Assembly: GCA_003551005.1 (NCBI GenBank)
Contig: PULR01000002.1
Span: 1-53,808 of the forward strand
Source: Mollicutes bacterium
GTDB taxonomy: Bacteria; Bacillota_I; Bacilli_A; Izemoplasmatales; Izemoplasmataceae
Direction of reading: 5' to 3'
DNA length: 53,808 nucleotides
Positions 44,362 to 52,523 of this stretch are shown here, piece after piece. Position numbers and translations under genes: made by a program. A model generated the notes under the pieces. The model saw only the letters and a program-made list of their open reading frames with translations. It was not told the DNA's origin and searched no databases. How positions within the stretch are numbered: position 1 is the first letter of the stretch; every line of letters starts with the position of its first letter.

Positions 44362-45759
44362 GTGGTGCGTAAGACCTCCCTGCTGAAAGCGGCGTTGTTC
44401 CTCGTATACTTTGCGGTGGGATATCTATTCATATTCGCCGTTCTGCCTTTCGGAACCGGATTCATGATCGCCCCGGAGACCGTTTCCTTCGACTCCGAGG
44501 AAATCCGCTCGCCAAGCGATGAGACCACCTATGCCTATATACTCGATGACCGGCTTTTCTCGCTTGAAAGCCGGGTCGCTTTACTCGAAGAGGCTGAAGA
44601 GACCATCGACATCTCGACGTTTTCGGCTTTCGACAGCGAGACTAAGAGGATTCTTTTCGGCGCGATACTCGACGCTGCCGACAGGGGTGTCGAAGTCCGC
44701 TTCCTGATTGACGGTGTGACGTTCATCGCCAACATCACAGGCAATCCTTATCTAGACGCACTCAGAGAACACGAGAACGTCTCGATTCGACTCTATGAAC
44801 CGTTCAATCCCTTCCTCCCCCACACCATCAACAACCGCCTGCACGACAAGATGTTCATCATCGACGAACAATACGCCACCAGCGGCGGACGGAACATGGA
44901 TGACCGTTATTTCCTCAGCGAAGGCGAGGAAGCCACCTACGACCGGGACATCCTCATCTTCGGCGAGGAAGACGGGCACGGCACCATCAAGGACATGCGC
45001 GCCTATTACGAGAAACTCTACGAAAGTAACTACACCCGGGACTACCGGGGTATCCGGCAAGCCGACCCGGATGTTTTCCAGTCCGAGCTTAAGGCGTCCT
45101 ACGAAAGCTTCCACAAGGATTACGGTGTCAAGACGGCGATGAACATCATACATGAAGACGCGATCACGGTTGAACGAGCCAGCTTCATCCATAACCCCAT
45201 CCATCGCGGAATGAAATACCCATCCGTCCTCAAGACCCTGAGCGAACTGGCCGCGGATGAAGACGAATGGTTCATCCAATCCCCGTATTTCATCTTTTCA
45301 GAGGCGATGGTCCCCTATCTGCCAAAACCGGAGGGCCACAACATCACCGTGCTCACCAACAACATCGCCGAGAGCCCCAACGCCTGGGCCAGGGGCGCTT
45401 ATCTGCTTGATCGGGACACGCTGGTCGAACACACCACGCTGTATGAATTCCAGAGTCGTTCGAGCCTGCATGCGAAGACCATGCGTTTCGGCGATGATCT
45501 GAGTGTGATCGGCGCCTTCAACGTCGATCCGAGAAGCACCTTTTTGAGCACCGAGAACATGATTGTCGTCTATTCGGAGGAATTCAGCGCCGAGCTTGAC
45601 GAGACCCTGGATTATTACCTCGAACAAAGTCTCGAGGTCGACACGGACGGCACGCTCATCGAGGATGGCGAGACGGAAGCGCTCGAACCCTCCTTCCGCC
45701 GCATGGTCTCCCTCCGGCTGCGTTCCGCCGTTGCCTATTTCTTCGATTATCTATTCTAA
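44362..45759 (+). CDS. Phospholipase D-superfamily protein (cardiolipin synthase-like)
   Basis: 465 residues with one N-terminal transmembrane helix (LLKAALFLVYFAVGYLFIFA). Two HKD motifs are present: RLHDKMFIIDEQYATSGGRN and SLHAKTMRFGDDLSVIGAFN followed by VDPRS. This resembles the ClsC/YmdC group of the PLD superfamily, which can make cardiolipin from phosphatidylglycerol and another phospholipid. A lipase role is possible. The frame extends to TTG 44344, but AGGGGG lies six bases before GTG 44362, which is chosen. The dUTPase gene follows closely. Confidence 0.88.
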   Translation: MVRKTSLLKAALFLVYFAVGYLFIFAVLPFGTGFMIAPETVSFDSEEIRSPSDETTYAYILDDRLFSLESRVALLEEAEETIDISTFSAFDSETKRILFGAILDAADRGVEVRFLIDGVTFIANITGNPYLDALREHENVSIRLYEPFNPFLPHTINNRLHDKMFIIDEQYATSGGRNMDDRYFLSEGEEATYDRDILIFGEEDGHGTIKDMRAYYEKLYESNYTRDYRGIRQADPDVFQSELKASYESFHKDYGVKTAMNIIHEDAITVERASFIHNPIHRGMKYPSVLKTLSELAADEDEWFIQSPYFIFSEAMVPYLPKPEGHNITVLTNNIAESPNAWARGAYLLDRDTLVEHTTLYEFQSRSSLHAKTMRFGDDLSVIGAFNVDPRSTFLSTENMIVVYSEEFSAELDETLDYYLEQSLEVDTDGTLIEDGETEALEPSFRRMVSLRLRSAVAYFFDYLF

Positions 45760-45789
45760 GACAGCAGCATGCTGGAAAGGACGGTCTAT

Positions 45790-46233
45790 ATGCGAGGGTT
45801 TGAAATCGCCGATGGATACAAAAACACGGAGGTCAAGCTGCCGGCTCGCTCGACAACGAGCAGCGCGGGCTATGACTTCTCGCTCTGCAGAAGCTTGAGT
45901 GTCCCGCCCGGGGAGATCCGGCTCGCCGAGACCGGCATCAAGGCCTACATGAAGCAGGACGAAGTGCTCAAAATCTACCCGAGGAGCTCCCTGCCGAAGG
46001 CTTTCACGCTGACCATCCCCAACGGCGTGGGCATCATTGATGCGGATTATTATGAAAACCCGGATAATGACGGCGCTATCTTCATCCAACTTTACAACTT
46101 CGGCACCGAGACCGTCACGCTCGAAGCCGGGACTCGCATCGCACAAGGCATCTTCGAGCGCTACCTGACCATCGATGCCGACGTGGCGCAGGGCAGGCGA
46201 AACGGCGGCTTCGGCAGCACCGGCATGCGGTAG
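45790..46233 (+). CDS. dut: dUTP diphosphatase, trimeric type
   Basis: 147-residue enzyme hydrolysing dUTP to dUMP, keeping uracil out of DNA. The five motifs are seen: SSAGYDF, PRSSLPKAF, NGVGIIDADYYEN with the catalytic Asp, RIAQGIFERY and GGFGSTG. Asp-Tyr-Tyr in motif 3 replaces the common Asp-Tyr-Arg. The ATG at 45790 has AAAGGA eight bases upstream; an earlier in-frame ATG at 45769 is less well placed. Second gene of a two-gene unit closed by a strong terminator. Confidence 0.94.
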   Translation: MRGFEIADGYKNTEVKLPARSTTSSAGYDFSLCRSLSVPPGEIRLAETGIKAYMKQDEVLKIYPRSSLPKAFTLTIPNGVGIIDADYYENPDNDGAIFIQLYNFGTETVTLEAGTRIAQGIFERYLTIDADVAQGRRNGGFGSTGMR

Positions 46234-46240
46234 GGACAAG

Positions 46241-46271
46241 AAAGGCGGCCCGGAAAAGGGGCCGCCTTTTT
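46241..46271. terminator. Intrinsic terminator between dut and fabZ
   Basis: AAAGGCGGCCC and GGGCCGCCTTTTT form a nine-to-ten-base stem. A- and T-runs on both sides suggest use from both directions, ending dut and the convergent acc-fab operon. Confidence 0.88.
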
Positions 46272-46289
46272 CATCCATTGAACCCTGTC

Positions 46290-46724
46290 TCAGTCGTCGA
46301 TGGCGAAGGTAATCTCGGCGGTTGCGGCGAGCTCGCCGTCCACCCGGGCCTCGGCATGGCCTTTGCCGATGTTTCGGCGCATCTTGAGAATCTCGACGTG
46401 GAGCTCCAGGGTGTCGCCGGGCACCACTTTGCGCTTGAAGCGACACTTGTCAAGGCCGGCGAAGTAGGCGGTGCGACCTTGGTATTGTGGTTGCTTGAGC
46501 ACGGCGACGGCACCAGCCTGGGCAAGCGCCTCGATAATCAGCACCCCGGGCATAACGGGGTTCTCCGGGAAATGACCGGCAAAGTGGGGTTCCGAAGCCG
46601 TGACGAGCTTGAGCGCCTTGATGCGCTGACCCTCCTCGAGCTCGACGACCCGGTCGATGAGCAGGAACGGATGGCGGTGCGGAATAATCTCTTGAATCTG
46701 CTGGCTGTCCAGTAGGGTTTCCAT
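46290..46724 (-). CDS. fabZ: 3-hydroxyacyl-ACP dehydratase FabZ
   Basis: 144-residue hot-dog enzyme that dehydrates 3-hydroxyacyl-ACP in fatty acid elongation. The catalytic His is in [13 protein letters not shown] and the Glu in [26 protein letters not shown] precedes ATG 46724; the in-frame ATG at 46739 lies inside fabF. Last gene of the acc-fab cluster. Confidence 0.96.
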   Translation of the reverse strand: METLLDSQQIQEIIPHRHPFLLIDRVVELEEGQRIKALKLVTASEPHFAGHFPENPVMPGVLIIEALAQAGAVAVLKQPQYQGRTAYFAGLDKCRFKRKVVPGDTLELHVEILKMRRNIGKGHAEARVDGELAATAEITFAIDD

Positions 46725-46726
46725 GT

Positions 46727-47965
46727 TCAAGGCCTCCATTTCTTGAATACGAGTGTGGCGTTGTGTCCGCCGAAGCCGAAGGAATTCGTCAAAGCGGCTT
46801 CGGCGCTGCTTGGGCGCCCTTTTCCGGGAACGTAGTCCAGATCGCAGCCTTCCCCCGGCTTTTGGAGATTCAACGTCGGCAGTACGAATCCTTCCCGCAG
46901 AGTCAGGACCGTGAACAGACTTTCAACGGCGCCGGATGCGCCGAGCAGGTGGCCGACCTGCGACTTGTTCGAACTGACCGCGAGGTTGTCGGCATGGGCT
47001 CCGAAGAGGCTCCGGATGGCTTCGCTCTCGATCTGGTCGTTGAGGGGGGTGGAGGTTCCGTGCGCGTTGATATAGCCGATGTCCGATACGGAAAGGTCCG
47101 CATCCTTCAAGGCCTGCTCCATGCAGCGGTAGGCGCCAGCGCCTTCGCTATCGGGCGCGGTGATATGGTAGGCGTCGCACGTCGAGCCGTAGCCGGCAAG
47201 CTCGGCATGGATGGTCGCTCCGCGGGCGCGGGCGTGCTCGTAGGATTCGAGAACCAGCGCGGCGCCGCCCTCGCCCATGACGAATCCATCACGGTTGCGA
47301 TCGAAGGGGCGCGAGGCGGTATGCGGGTCATCCTCTGCGGAGAGCGCCTGCATAACCTTGAAACCCGACAACCCAAGCGGCGTGATGCTCGCTTCGCTGC
47401 CGCCGGCGATGGCAAAGTCTAGGTATCCTTCGCGGATTTCGCGGAAGGCGTCCCCGATGGAATTGGTCGCACTGGCACAGGCCGTCACGCTGGCGGTGGC
47501 CTTGCCTTTCAAGCCGTGCTCGATGGCGATGTTGCCGGCGGCGAGGTTGATGATGGACATCGGGATGAAGAACGGCGAGATGCGATGATACCCTCGGCTT
47601 CTGGCTTTGTCCTCCTGGTCGGCGATCGTCTCCAGACCGCCGATGCCGCTGCCGAAGAAGACGCCGCCGCGCGTCGGGTCGAGGGTATCCATGTCCAGCT
47701 TGGCGTCTGTCACCGCCTCCTCGGCGGACTTCAAAGCGAACAGCACGAACCGGTCCAGTCGTCTGACCCGTTTCTTGCCGAAATGCTCGGCGAAATCGAA
47801 ATTCCGGACCTCCCCGGCAATCTTGACGCCGATCTCGGAGGGGTCGAAGCGGCTGATCTCGCCGATGCCGTTCGCCCCTTCCTTGGCGGCCTGCCAGGAA
47901 GCGTCCACGGAGGGACCCAGGGGGTTGATGGTCCCGAGGCCTGTCACCACGACGCGTCGACTCAT
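46727..47965 (-). CDS. fabF: 3-oxoacyl-ACP synthase II
   Basis: 412-residue condensing enzyme that extends acyl-ACP with malonyl-ACP. The nucleophile is in [15 protein letters not shown], the histidines in [11 protein letters not shown] and [16 protein letters not shown]. The C-terminal [15 protein letters not shown] is conserved. The ATG overlaps the fabG stop (ATGA), showing coupling. Confidence 0.97.
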   Translation of the reverse strand: MSRRVVVTGLGTINPLGPSVDASWQAAKEGANGIGEISRFDPSEIGVKIAGEVRNFDFAEHFGKKRVRRLDRFVLFALKSAEEAVTDAKLDMDTLDPTRGGVFFGSGIGGLETIADQEDKARSRGYHRISPFFIPMSIINLAAGNIAIEHGLKGKATASVTACASATNSIGDAFREIREGYLDFAIAGGSEASITPLGLSGFKVMQALSAEDDPHTASRPFDRNRDGFVMGEGGAALVLESYEHARARGATIHAELAGYGSTCDAYHITAPDSEGAGAYRCMEQALKDADLSVSDIGYINAHGTSTPLNDQIESEAIRSLFGAHADNLAVSSNKSQVGHLLGASGAVESLFTVLTLREGFVLPTLNLQKPGEGCDLDYVPGKGRPSSAEAALTNSFGFGGHNATLVFKKWRP

Positions 47966-48708
47966 CCGAACATCCCCCCGTTGACACCGAGCGTCTGGCC
48001 GCTGATGTAGCCGGCATCCTCGCTCGCAAGGAATAAAGCGGCCCTGGCAACATCATCGGGACTGCCGAAGTGTCCAAGAGGAATCTGCTCGAGATACGTC
48101 TTTCGAATCTCCTCGGAGAGCTCCTTTGTCATCTGGGTCTCGATGAAGCCCGGAGCAATGGCGTTGATGGTCACCTGCTTCTTGCCGTACTCCTTGGCCA
48201 GCGATTTCGTGAGTCCGATCAGACCGGCTTTCGAGGCGACGTAGTTCGCCTGGCCCGGATTGCCGATCAGCCCGACGACGCTGGAGATATTGATGATGCG
48301 GCCATAGTTCTGCTTGAACATCGGCCGTGTCACGTGCTTGATCATGTTCCAGGCGCCTTTGAGGTTCACATCGAGCACGCTGTCGAAGTCTGCTTCCTTC
48401 ATACGCAGCATCAAATTGTCGCGGTTGATGCCGGAATTGTTGATCAGGACATCGACGCGACCGAACGTCTCCAGCGTCTGTTTCACGAGCGCTTCCGTGG
48501 CCTCGAAGTCGGAGACGTCGGCTTGAATAGCCAATCCTTCCCCCCCGGACTCGCGGATCTCCTCGACGACACGTTCGGCGTTCTCGGGGTTTTCGAGATA
48601 ATTGACGACGACCGCGTCGCCGTTGGCCCCGAAAGTCTTTGCAATGGCTTTGCCGATGCCTTTGGAAGCCCCGGTGACAATGACGACCCTTCTGCGGTTT
48701 TCATGCAT
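47962..48708 (-). CDS. fabG: 3-oxoacyl-ACP reductase FabG
   Basis: 248-residue short-chain dehydrogenase using NADPH to reduce 3-oxoacyl-ACP. VTGASKGIGKAIA is the cofactor loop, NNSGINRDNLMLRM the conserved Asn region, and the catalytic Ser-Tyr-Lys is in ISSVVGLIGNPGQANYVASKAG (Ser, Tyr, Lys in order). AGGAGG precedes 48708, and the gene overlaps the fabD stop by eight bases. The longer upstream frame belongs to fabD in another phase. Confidence 0.96.
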   Translation of the reverse strand: MHENRRRVVIVTGASKGIGKAIAKTFGANGDAVVVNYLENPENAERVVEEIRESGGEGLAIQADVSDFEATEALVKQTLETFGRVDVLINNSGINRDNLMLRMKEADFDSVLDVNLKGAWNMIKHVTRPMFKQNYGRIINISSVVGLIGNPGQANYVASKAGLIGLTKSLAKEYGKKQVTINAIAPGFIETQMTKELSEEIRKTYLEQIPLGHFGSPDDVARAALFLASEDAGYISGQTLGVNGGMFG

Positions 48709-49624
48709 GTTGCTCTCCTCCTTTAAGTTCCGCAAGCGTCTGCTTGAACGAATCCACATCGTAAACGGAATAGGTAGTGACGCTGCGGTCTATCTTTTTG
48801 ATGAAGTTGGTCTGCACACCGCCCGGTCCGAGTTCGACGAACGTGTCAAACCCATCTTCAATCATCCGCTCGACCATGCGGAAGAAGCGGACGGGCCGAC
48901 GGACCTGCTCAACCAACGTCTCCGCGATGGGCGCCTCATGAAGAGCGGCGGTGGTGTTTGAATAGAGCGCTCCCTGAGGAGTCATCGGAGGATGCTTGGC
49001 AAGCACATCGCGGAAGCGCGAGGCCGCTTCGCTCATGAACGGCGTGTGGAAGGCGCCGCTTGTCTTGAGAGGGCGGACCTTGAGATTGGCATGGCGCGCA
49101 GCCTCCGCGTAGGCGTCGATGTTGCTGAAACTGCCGGCGACGACCGTCTGCTTGGGCAGATTGTAATTCGAGACGAAGACATCCTCATAATCCTCCGCGA
49201 GGCGCTCCGCCCGCTGGTGGTCGCCGAGCACCGCGAGCATGCCGCCGGGATGCTTGCGGCTGATCTGGTCCATAATCTCAGCACGGGACGCGACGACCTC
49301 GAGCGCGGTCTCCAAGGAGAAGACCCCACGGTCGTAGCACGCGGTGAGCTCGCCGAGGGAAAGACCGGCGGCCCCTTCCGCGAAAATCCCCTGCTGGTTG
49401 AAAAGATCCCGGATCGCCGCGCCGACGACAAAGAGTGCAATCTGGGCGTTACGCGTTGCGTGCAAGTCGCCCTTTCCTTCGAAGACAAGCGGCTTCAAAG
49501 ATTTCTGCAGCTGCTTTTCAGCCCGCTGAAAGGTTTGCTGCACGGCTGGATAATGGTCGTATAATTGCTTTCCCATGCCGGGGGTCTGTGACCCCTGGCC
49601 GGGAAAGAGGAAAGCGAGTTTCAT
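48701..49624 (-). CDS. fabD: Malonyl-CoA:ACP transacylase
   Basis: 307-residue enzyme moving the malonyl group from CoA to ACP. FLFPGQGSQTPGMG, the catalytic Ser in AAGLSLGELTA, the catalytic His region SGAFHTPFM and the Arg-containing VVASRAEIM are present. The start follows a GGAGG behind a 69-base gap after fabH, the only real gap in the cluster. Confidence 0.96.
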   Translation of the reverse strand: MKLAFLFPGQGSQTPGMGKQLYDHYPAVQQTFQRAEKQLQKSLKPLVFEGKGDLHATRNAQIALFVVGAAIRDLFNQQGIFAEGAAGLSLGELTACYDRGVFSLETALEVVASRAEIMDQISRKHPGGMLAVLGDHQRAERLAEDYEDVFVSNYNLPKQTVVAGSFSNIDAYAEAARHANLKVRPLKTSGAFHTPFMSEAASRFRDVLAKHPPMTPQGALYSNTTAALHEAPIAETLVEQVRRPVRFFRMVERMIEDGFDTFVELGPGGVQTNFIKKIDRSVTTYSVYDVDSFKQTLAELKGGEQHA

Positions 49625-49693
49625 CTGAACTCCTCCGTTCCTGCATGCAGATTTGTTGTTCTTTTATTAATGAGCCGCTATGTGGGCCGCAAC

Positions 49694-50662
49694 CTAATAC
49701 TGAATGAGGGCGCCACCCCATGTCAAGCCGGCGCCAAACGCTACAAGCGCGAAGACATCACCCGGGGAGATGTGTTTCCCGCGCACCGCCTCGTCTAAAG
49801 CGAGCGGAACGCTCGCGGCCGATGTGTTGCCGTAATCGCCGATGTTGATGTACATCCGCTCCTTGGGCATGTTGATCGCCTTCGCGGCCTTGTCGATAAT
49901 GCGTTTATTCGCCTGATGGGCGATGACGTAGTCAAGCTCACTGATTTCACGACCGCTTGCAGAGAGAAGCTCGTCAATCGTCCTGGGGATCACGGAAGTG
50001 GCGAAACGAAAAATCTCCTTACCGTTCATCCGGATGAAGGGGCGCTTCGATTCCACGGTCTGGAAGTTCTCCTTGAGGGGATAACTCTCCATCCGCAGGT
50101 AGCCTTCCAGGTCGCCCTGCGTATGGGTGACGATCTGTTCGATACCGGGTTTGTTTGAACGCTCGAGCACAACGGCCCCGGCCGCATCCCCGAACAGAAC
50201 GCAGGTGTTGCGGTCGGTGTAGTCCGTGAACTTGCTCAGGGTCTCCGCACCGACAACCAGCGCCCGTCGACGGTTCTGCTTCTGCAGCATCGCATCGGCC
50301 ACTTCCAGGGCATAGATGAACCCTGAGCAGGCAGCGTTGACATCAAAAGCTGTGATCGCGCCGCAGCCGAGCCTGCGTTGCAACAGCTGCGCCACTCCCG
50401 GGAAAAAATAATCGGCGGAGACAGTCGCGACCACGATCAGATCGAGCTCTGCGACATCCGTTTTGGATGCTTCCAAGGCCTTCAAGGAAGCCTCGTAAGC
50501 CAGATCGGAGGTGTTCTCGCTCTTTGTGATCGGACGGCGTTCGATGCCGGTCCGTGTCCGTATCCATTCATCGGATGTCTCGACGAGCTGCTCGAACGTC
50601 TCGTTGGGTATGAAGTTGTCCGGCACATAGGAGCCTGTGCCGGTAATGGTTGTGTGATTCAT
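49694..50662 (-). CDS. fabH: 3-oxoacyl-ACP synthase III
   Basis: 322-residue initiator condensing enzyme joining acyl-CoA primer with malonyl-ACP. The nucleophile is in DVNAACSGFIYALE, His in VIAHQANKRI and Asn in GDYGNTSAASVPLALDEA. The primer (acetyl or branched) cannot be told from sequence by eye. The ATG overlaps the accA stop in TGATG. Confidence 0.96.
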   Translation of the reverse strand: MNHTTITGTGSYVPDNFIPNETFEQLVETSDEWIRTRTGIERRPITKSENTSDLAYEASLKALEASKTDVAELDLIVVATVSADYFFPGVAQLLQRRLGCGAITAFDVNAACSGFIYALEVADAMLQKQNRRRALVVGAETLSKFTDYTDRNTCVLFGDAAGAVVLERSNKPGIEQIVTHTQGDLEGYLRMESYPLKENFQTVESKRPFIRMNGKEIFRFATSVIPRTIDELLSASGREISELDYVIAHQANKRIIDKAAKAINMPKERMYINIGDYGNTSAASVPLALDEAVRGKHISPGDVFALVAFGAGLTWGGALIQY

Positions 50663-51615
50663 CAGACCATCCCTTTCAGGTTCTCATAGTTGAAACGCTG
50701 GAAGAAACCCATGTTTCGGTATTTGGCGTAGCGGCCGGTCTTGATCTCGAAGGGGCTTTTCTGCGAAAGATGCGCAAGAGACTGCACCAACGTCGTCCGA
50801 ATGTCGCGATAGACCGGCTTCGGGTCCCGTTGGAAACCACCGGCGGGCTCCTCGAGAATCCCTTCGAGAAGATCGAACTCTCTAAGGTCGTAGCTGGTGA
50901 GTTTCATGACTTCGGCGGCCTGCTCGGCCAGCGAGGCATCCTTCCAGAGGATGCTGGCATAACCTTCCGGGCTCAGGATTGAGAAGATGCTGTTTTCGAG
51001 CATGTATAGCTGATTCGCGCCACCGATGGCCAGCGCGCCGCCGCTGCCGCCTTCACCGATGACCAGGGAAATGATCGGGACGCCGAGGTTGCTCATCTCG
51101 TAAAGATTCTCCGCAATTGCATGGCTCTGGCCGCGCGACTCCGCCCCGATGCCGGGGAAGGCACCGGGCGTGTCGATGAGGGTGACGATGGGCCGCTTGA
51201 ACTTGGCGGCCTGCCGCATGAGTCGACGAGCTTTGCGATATCCTTCCGGATGCGGCATGCCGAAATTCCTTTCAATATTTTCCTCGGTGTTCCTTCCCTT
51301 CTGCTCGCCGATGACGGTGACCACTTGATGTTCAATTTCGGCAATACCGCCGATCACGGCCTTGTCATCCGCATAGAGGCGGTCACCATGCAGTTCAACG
51401 AAAGTGTTGAAGACATTGTCGATAACATCCCTGGCAGTCGGTCGCCGCTTATGCCGGGCGAGAAGGACCCGATCCCAGGCGGTGAGGTTTTGCATTGTTT
51501 GTCTTTTATAATCTTCGATTTCAATCCGGAGATCCTGGATGGCGCTGTCGTCTTCGAGTTGCGCGAGTTTCTCCTCAAGTGCGTCAAGCCGCTTCTCCTT
51601 CTCCAATATATCCAT
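50662..51615 (-). CDS. accA: Acetyl-CoA carboxylase carboxyltransferase, alpha subunit
   Basis: 317-residue subunit of the carboxyltransferase that moves CO2 from biotin to acetyl-CoA. An N-terminal coiled-coil (LDALEEKLAQLED) is followed by the crotonase-like domain: TLIDTPGAFPGIGAESRGQS, GEGGSGGALAIG and SILSPEGYASILWKDA. TGATG overlaps accD and fabH at the two ends. Confidence 0.97.
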   Translation of the reverse strand: MDILEKEKRLDALEEKLAQLEDDSAIQDLRIEIEDYKRQTMQNLTAWDRVLLARHKRRPTARDVIDNVFNTFVELHGDRLYADDKAVIGGIAEIEHQVVTVIGEQKGRNTEENIERNFGMPHPEGYRKARRLMRQAAKFKRPIVTLIDTPGAFPGIGAESRGQSHAIAENLYEMSNLGVPIISLVIGEGGSGGALAIGGANQLYMLENSIFSILSPEGYASILWKDASLAEQAAEVMKLTSYDLREFDLLEGILEEPAGGFQRDPKPVYRDIRTTLVQSLAHLSQKSPFEIKTGRYAKYRNMGFFQRFNYENLKGMV

Positions 51616-52523
51616 CAGAGCCGGGCTCCTTTCTCGTGAAGATAAAGCAGCCGATACAGCGTATCCTTCATCGCATGGCGGTGTACAATCTTATCCAGCA
51701 TGCCCTTCTCGAGCAGGAACTCTGCGGACTGAAAGCCTTCAGGCAGCTCTTGTTTGATGGTCTGCTTGATCACGCGGGGGCCGGCAAACCCGATCAACGC
51801 TTCCGGTTCGGCCAGGATGATATCCCCGAGCGAGGCAAAAGAGGCGCTGACACCGCCGGTAGTGGGATGGGTGAGAATACTGATGTAGAGCAGGTCCTGC
51901 TGGTTGAGCTTCTGAATGGCGCCGGCGGTCTTGGCCATCTGCATCAGGCTGTAGATGCCCTCCTGCATGCGGGCGCCGCCGGAAGCGATGAAGAGCACCA
52001 GCGGCAGCCGGCGGACAAGGGCGTATTCCACACTCTTGACGACCTTCTCCCCGACCACGCTGCCCATGCTTCCCATCATGAAGTGGCTGTCGAGCACACC
52101 GAGAACGCAAGGAATGCCCTTGATCTCGCCGTAACCATAAATAAAAGCTTCGTCAGCTCCCGTCCGTTCACGGTTCTCGGCAAGTTTCTGTTCATAATCC
52201 TCCTGGAACAGAGGATTCAGGGAAATATAACCAAGACCTTTTTCGATGAAGGTCCCCTCATCAACGGTCATGTTCAGCCTGTCGATTGCACGCAGGCGAA
52301 AATGACTGTCGCAGGAGGGGCAGACCATCTTGTTCTCGAGGATATCGTCCTTGACAAAACGTTCTCTGCATCTCTTGCACTTCTCGTAGAGCCCTTCGGG
52401 AACCCCGACATGCTTGAGTGGCGAGGTTTCGCCCCGATAAGTGCGATGGCGTGCACGAAAACGGCGCCGTGCTTCAAACGCCTGTTTCATCAGTCTCCGT
52501 TTCTGGCCTTCTTCAGCTCTCAT
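51615..52523 (-). CDS. accD: Acetyl-CoA carboxylase carboxyltransferase, beta subunit
   Basis: 302-residue partner of AccA. The N-terminal zinc ribbon is KCKRCRERF and CPSCDSHFRL; the catalytic domain shows GGARMQEGIYSLMQMAKTAG and HPTTGGVSASFASLGDIILA. The spacing of the ribbon and the KDDILENKM linker are slightly unlike the common CPKC-KxxL form. The start overlaps the accC stop by 11 bases. Confidence 0.97.
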   Translation of the reverse strand: MRAEEGQKRRLMKQAFEARRRFRARHRTYRGETSPLKHVGVPEGLYEKCKRCRERFVKDDILENKMVCPSCDSHFRLRAIDRLNMTVDEGTFIEKGLGYISLNPLFQEDYEQKLAENRERTGADEAFIYGYGEIKGIPCVLGVLDSHFMMGSMGSVVGEKVVKSVEYALVRRLPLVLFIASGGARMQEGIYSLMQMAKTAGAIQKLNQQDLLYISILTHPTTGGVSASFASLGDIILAEPEALIGFAGPRVIKQTIKQELPEGFQSAEFLLEKGMLDKIVHRHAMKDTLYRLLYLHEKGARL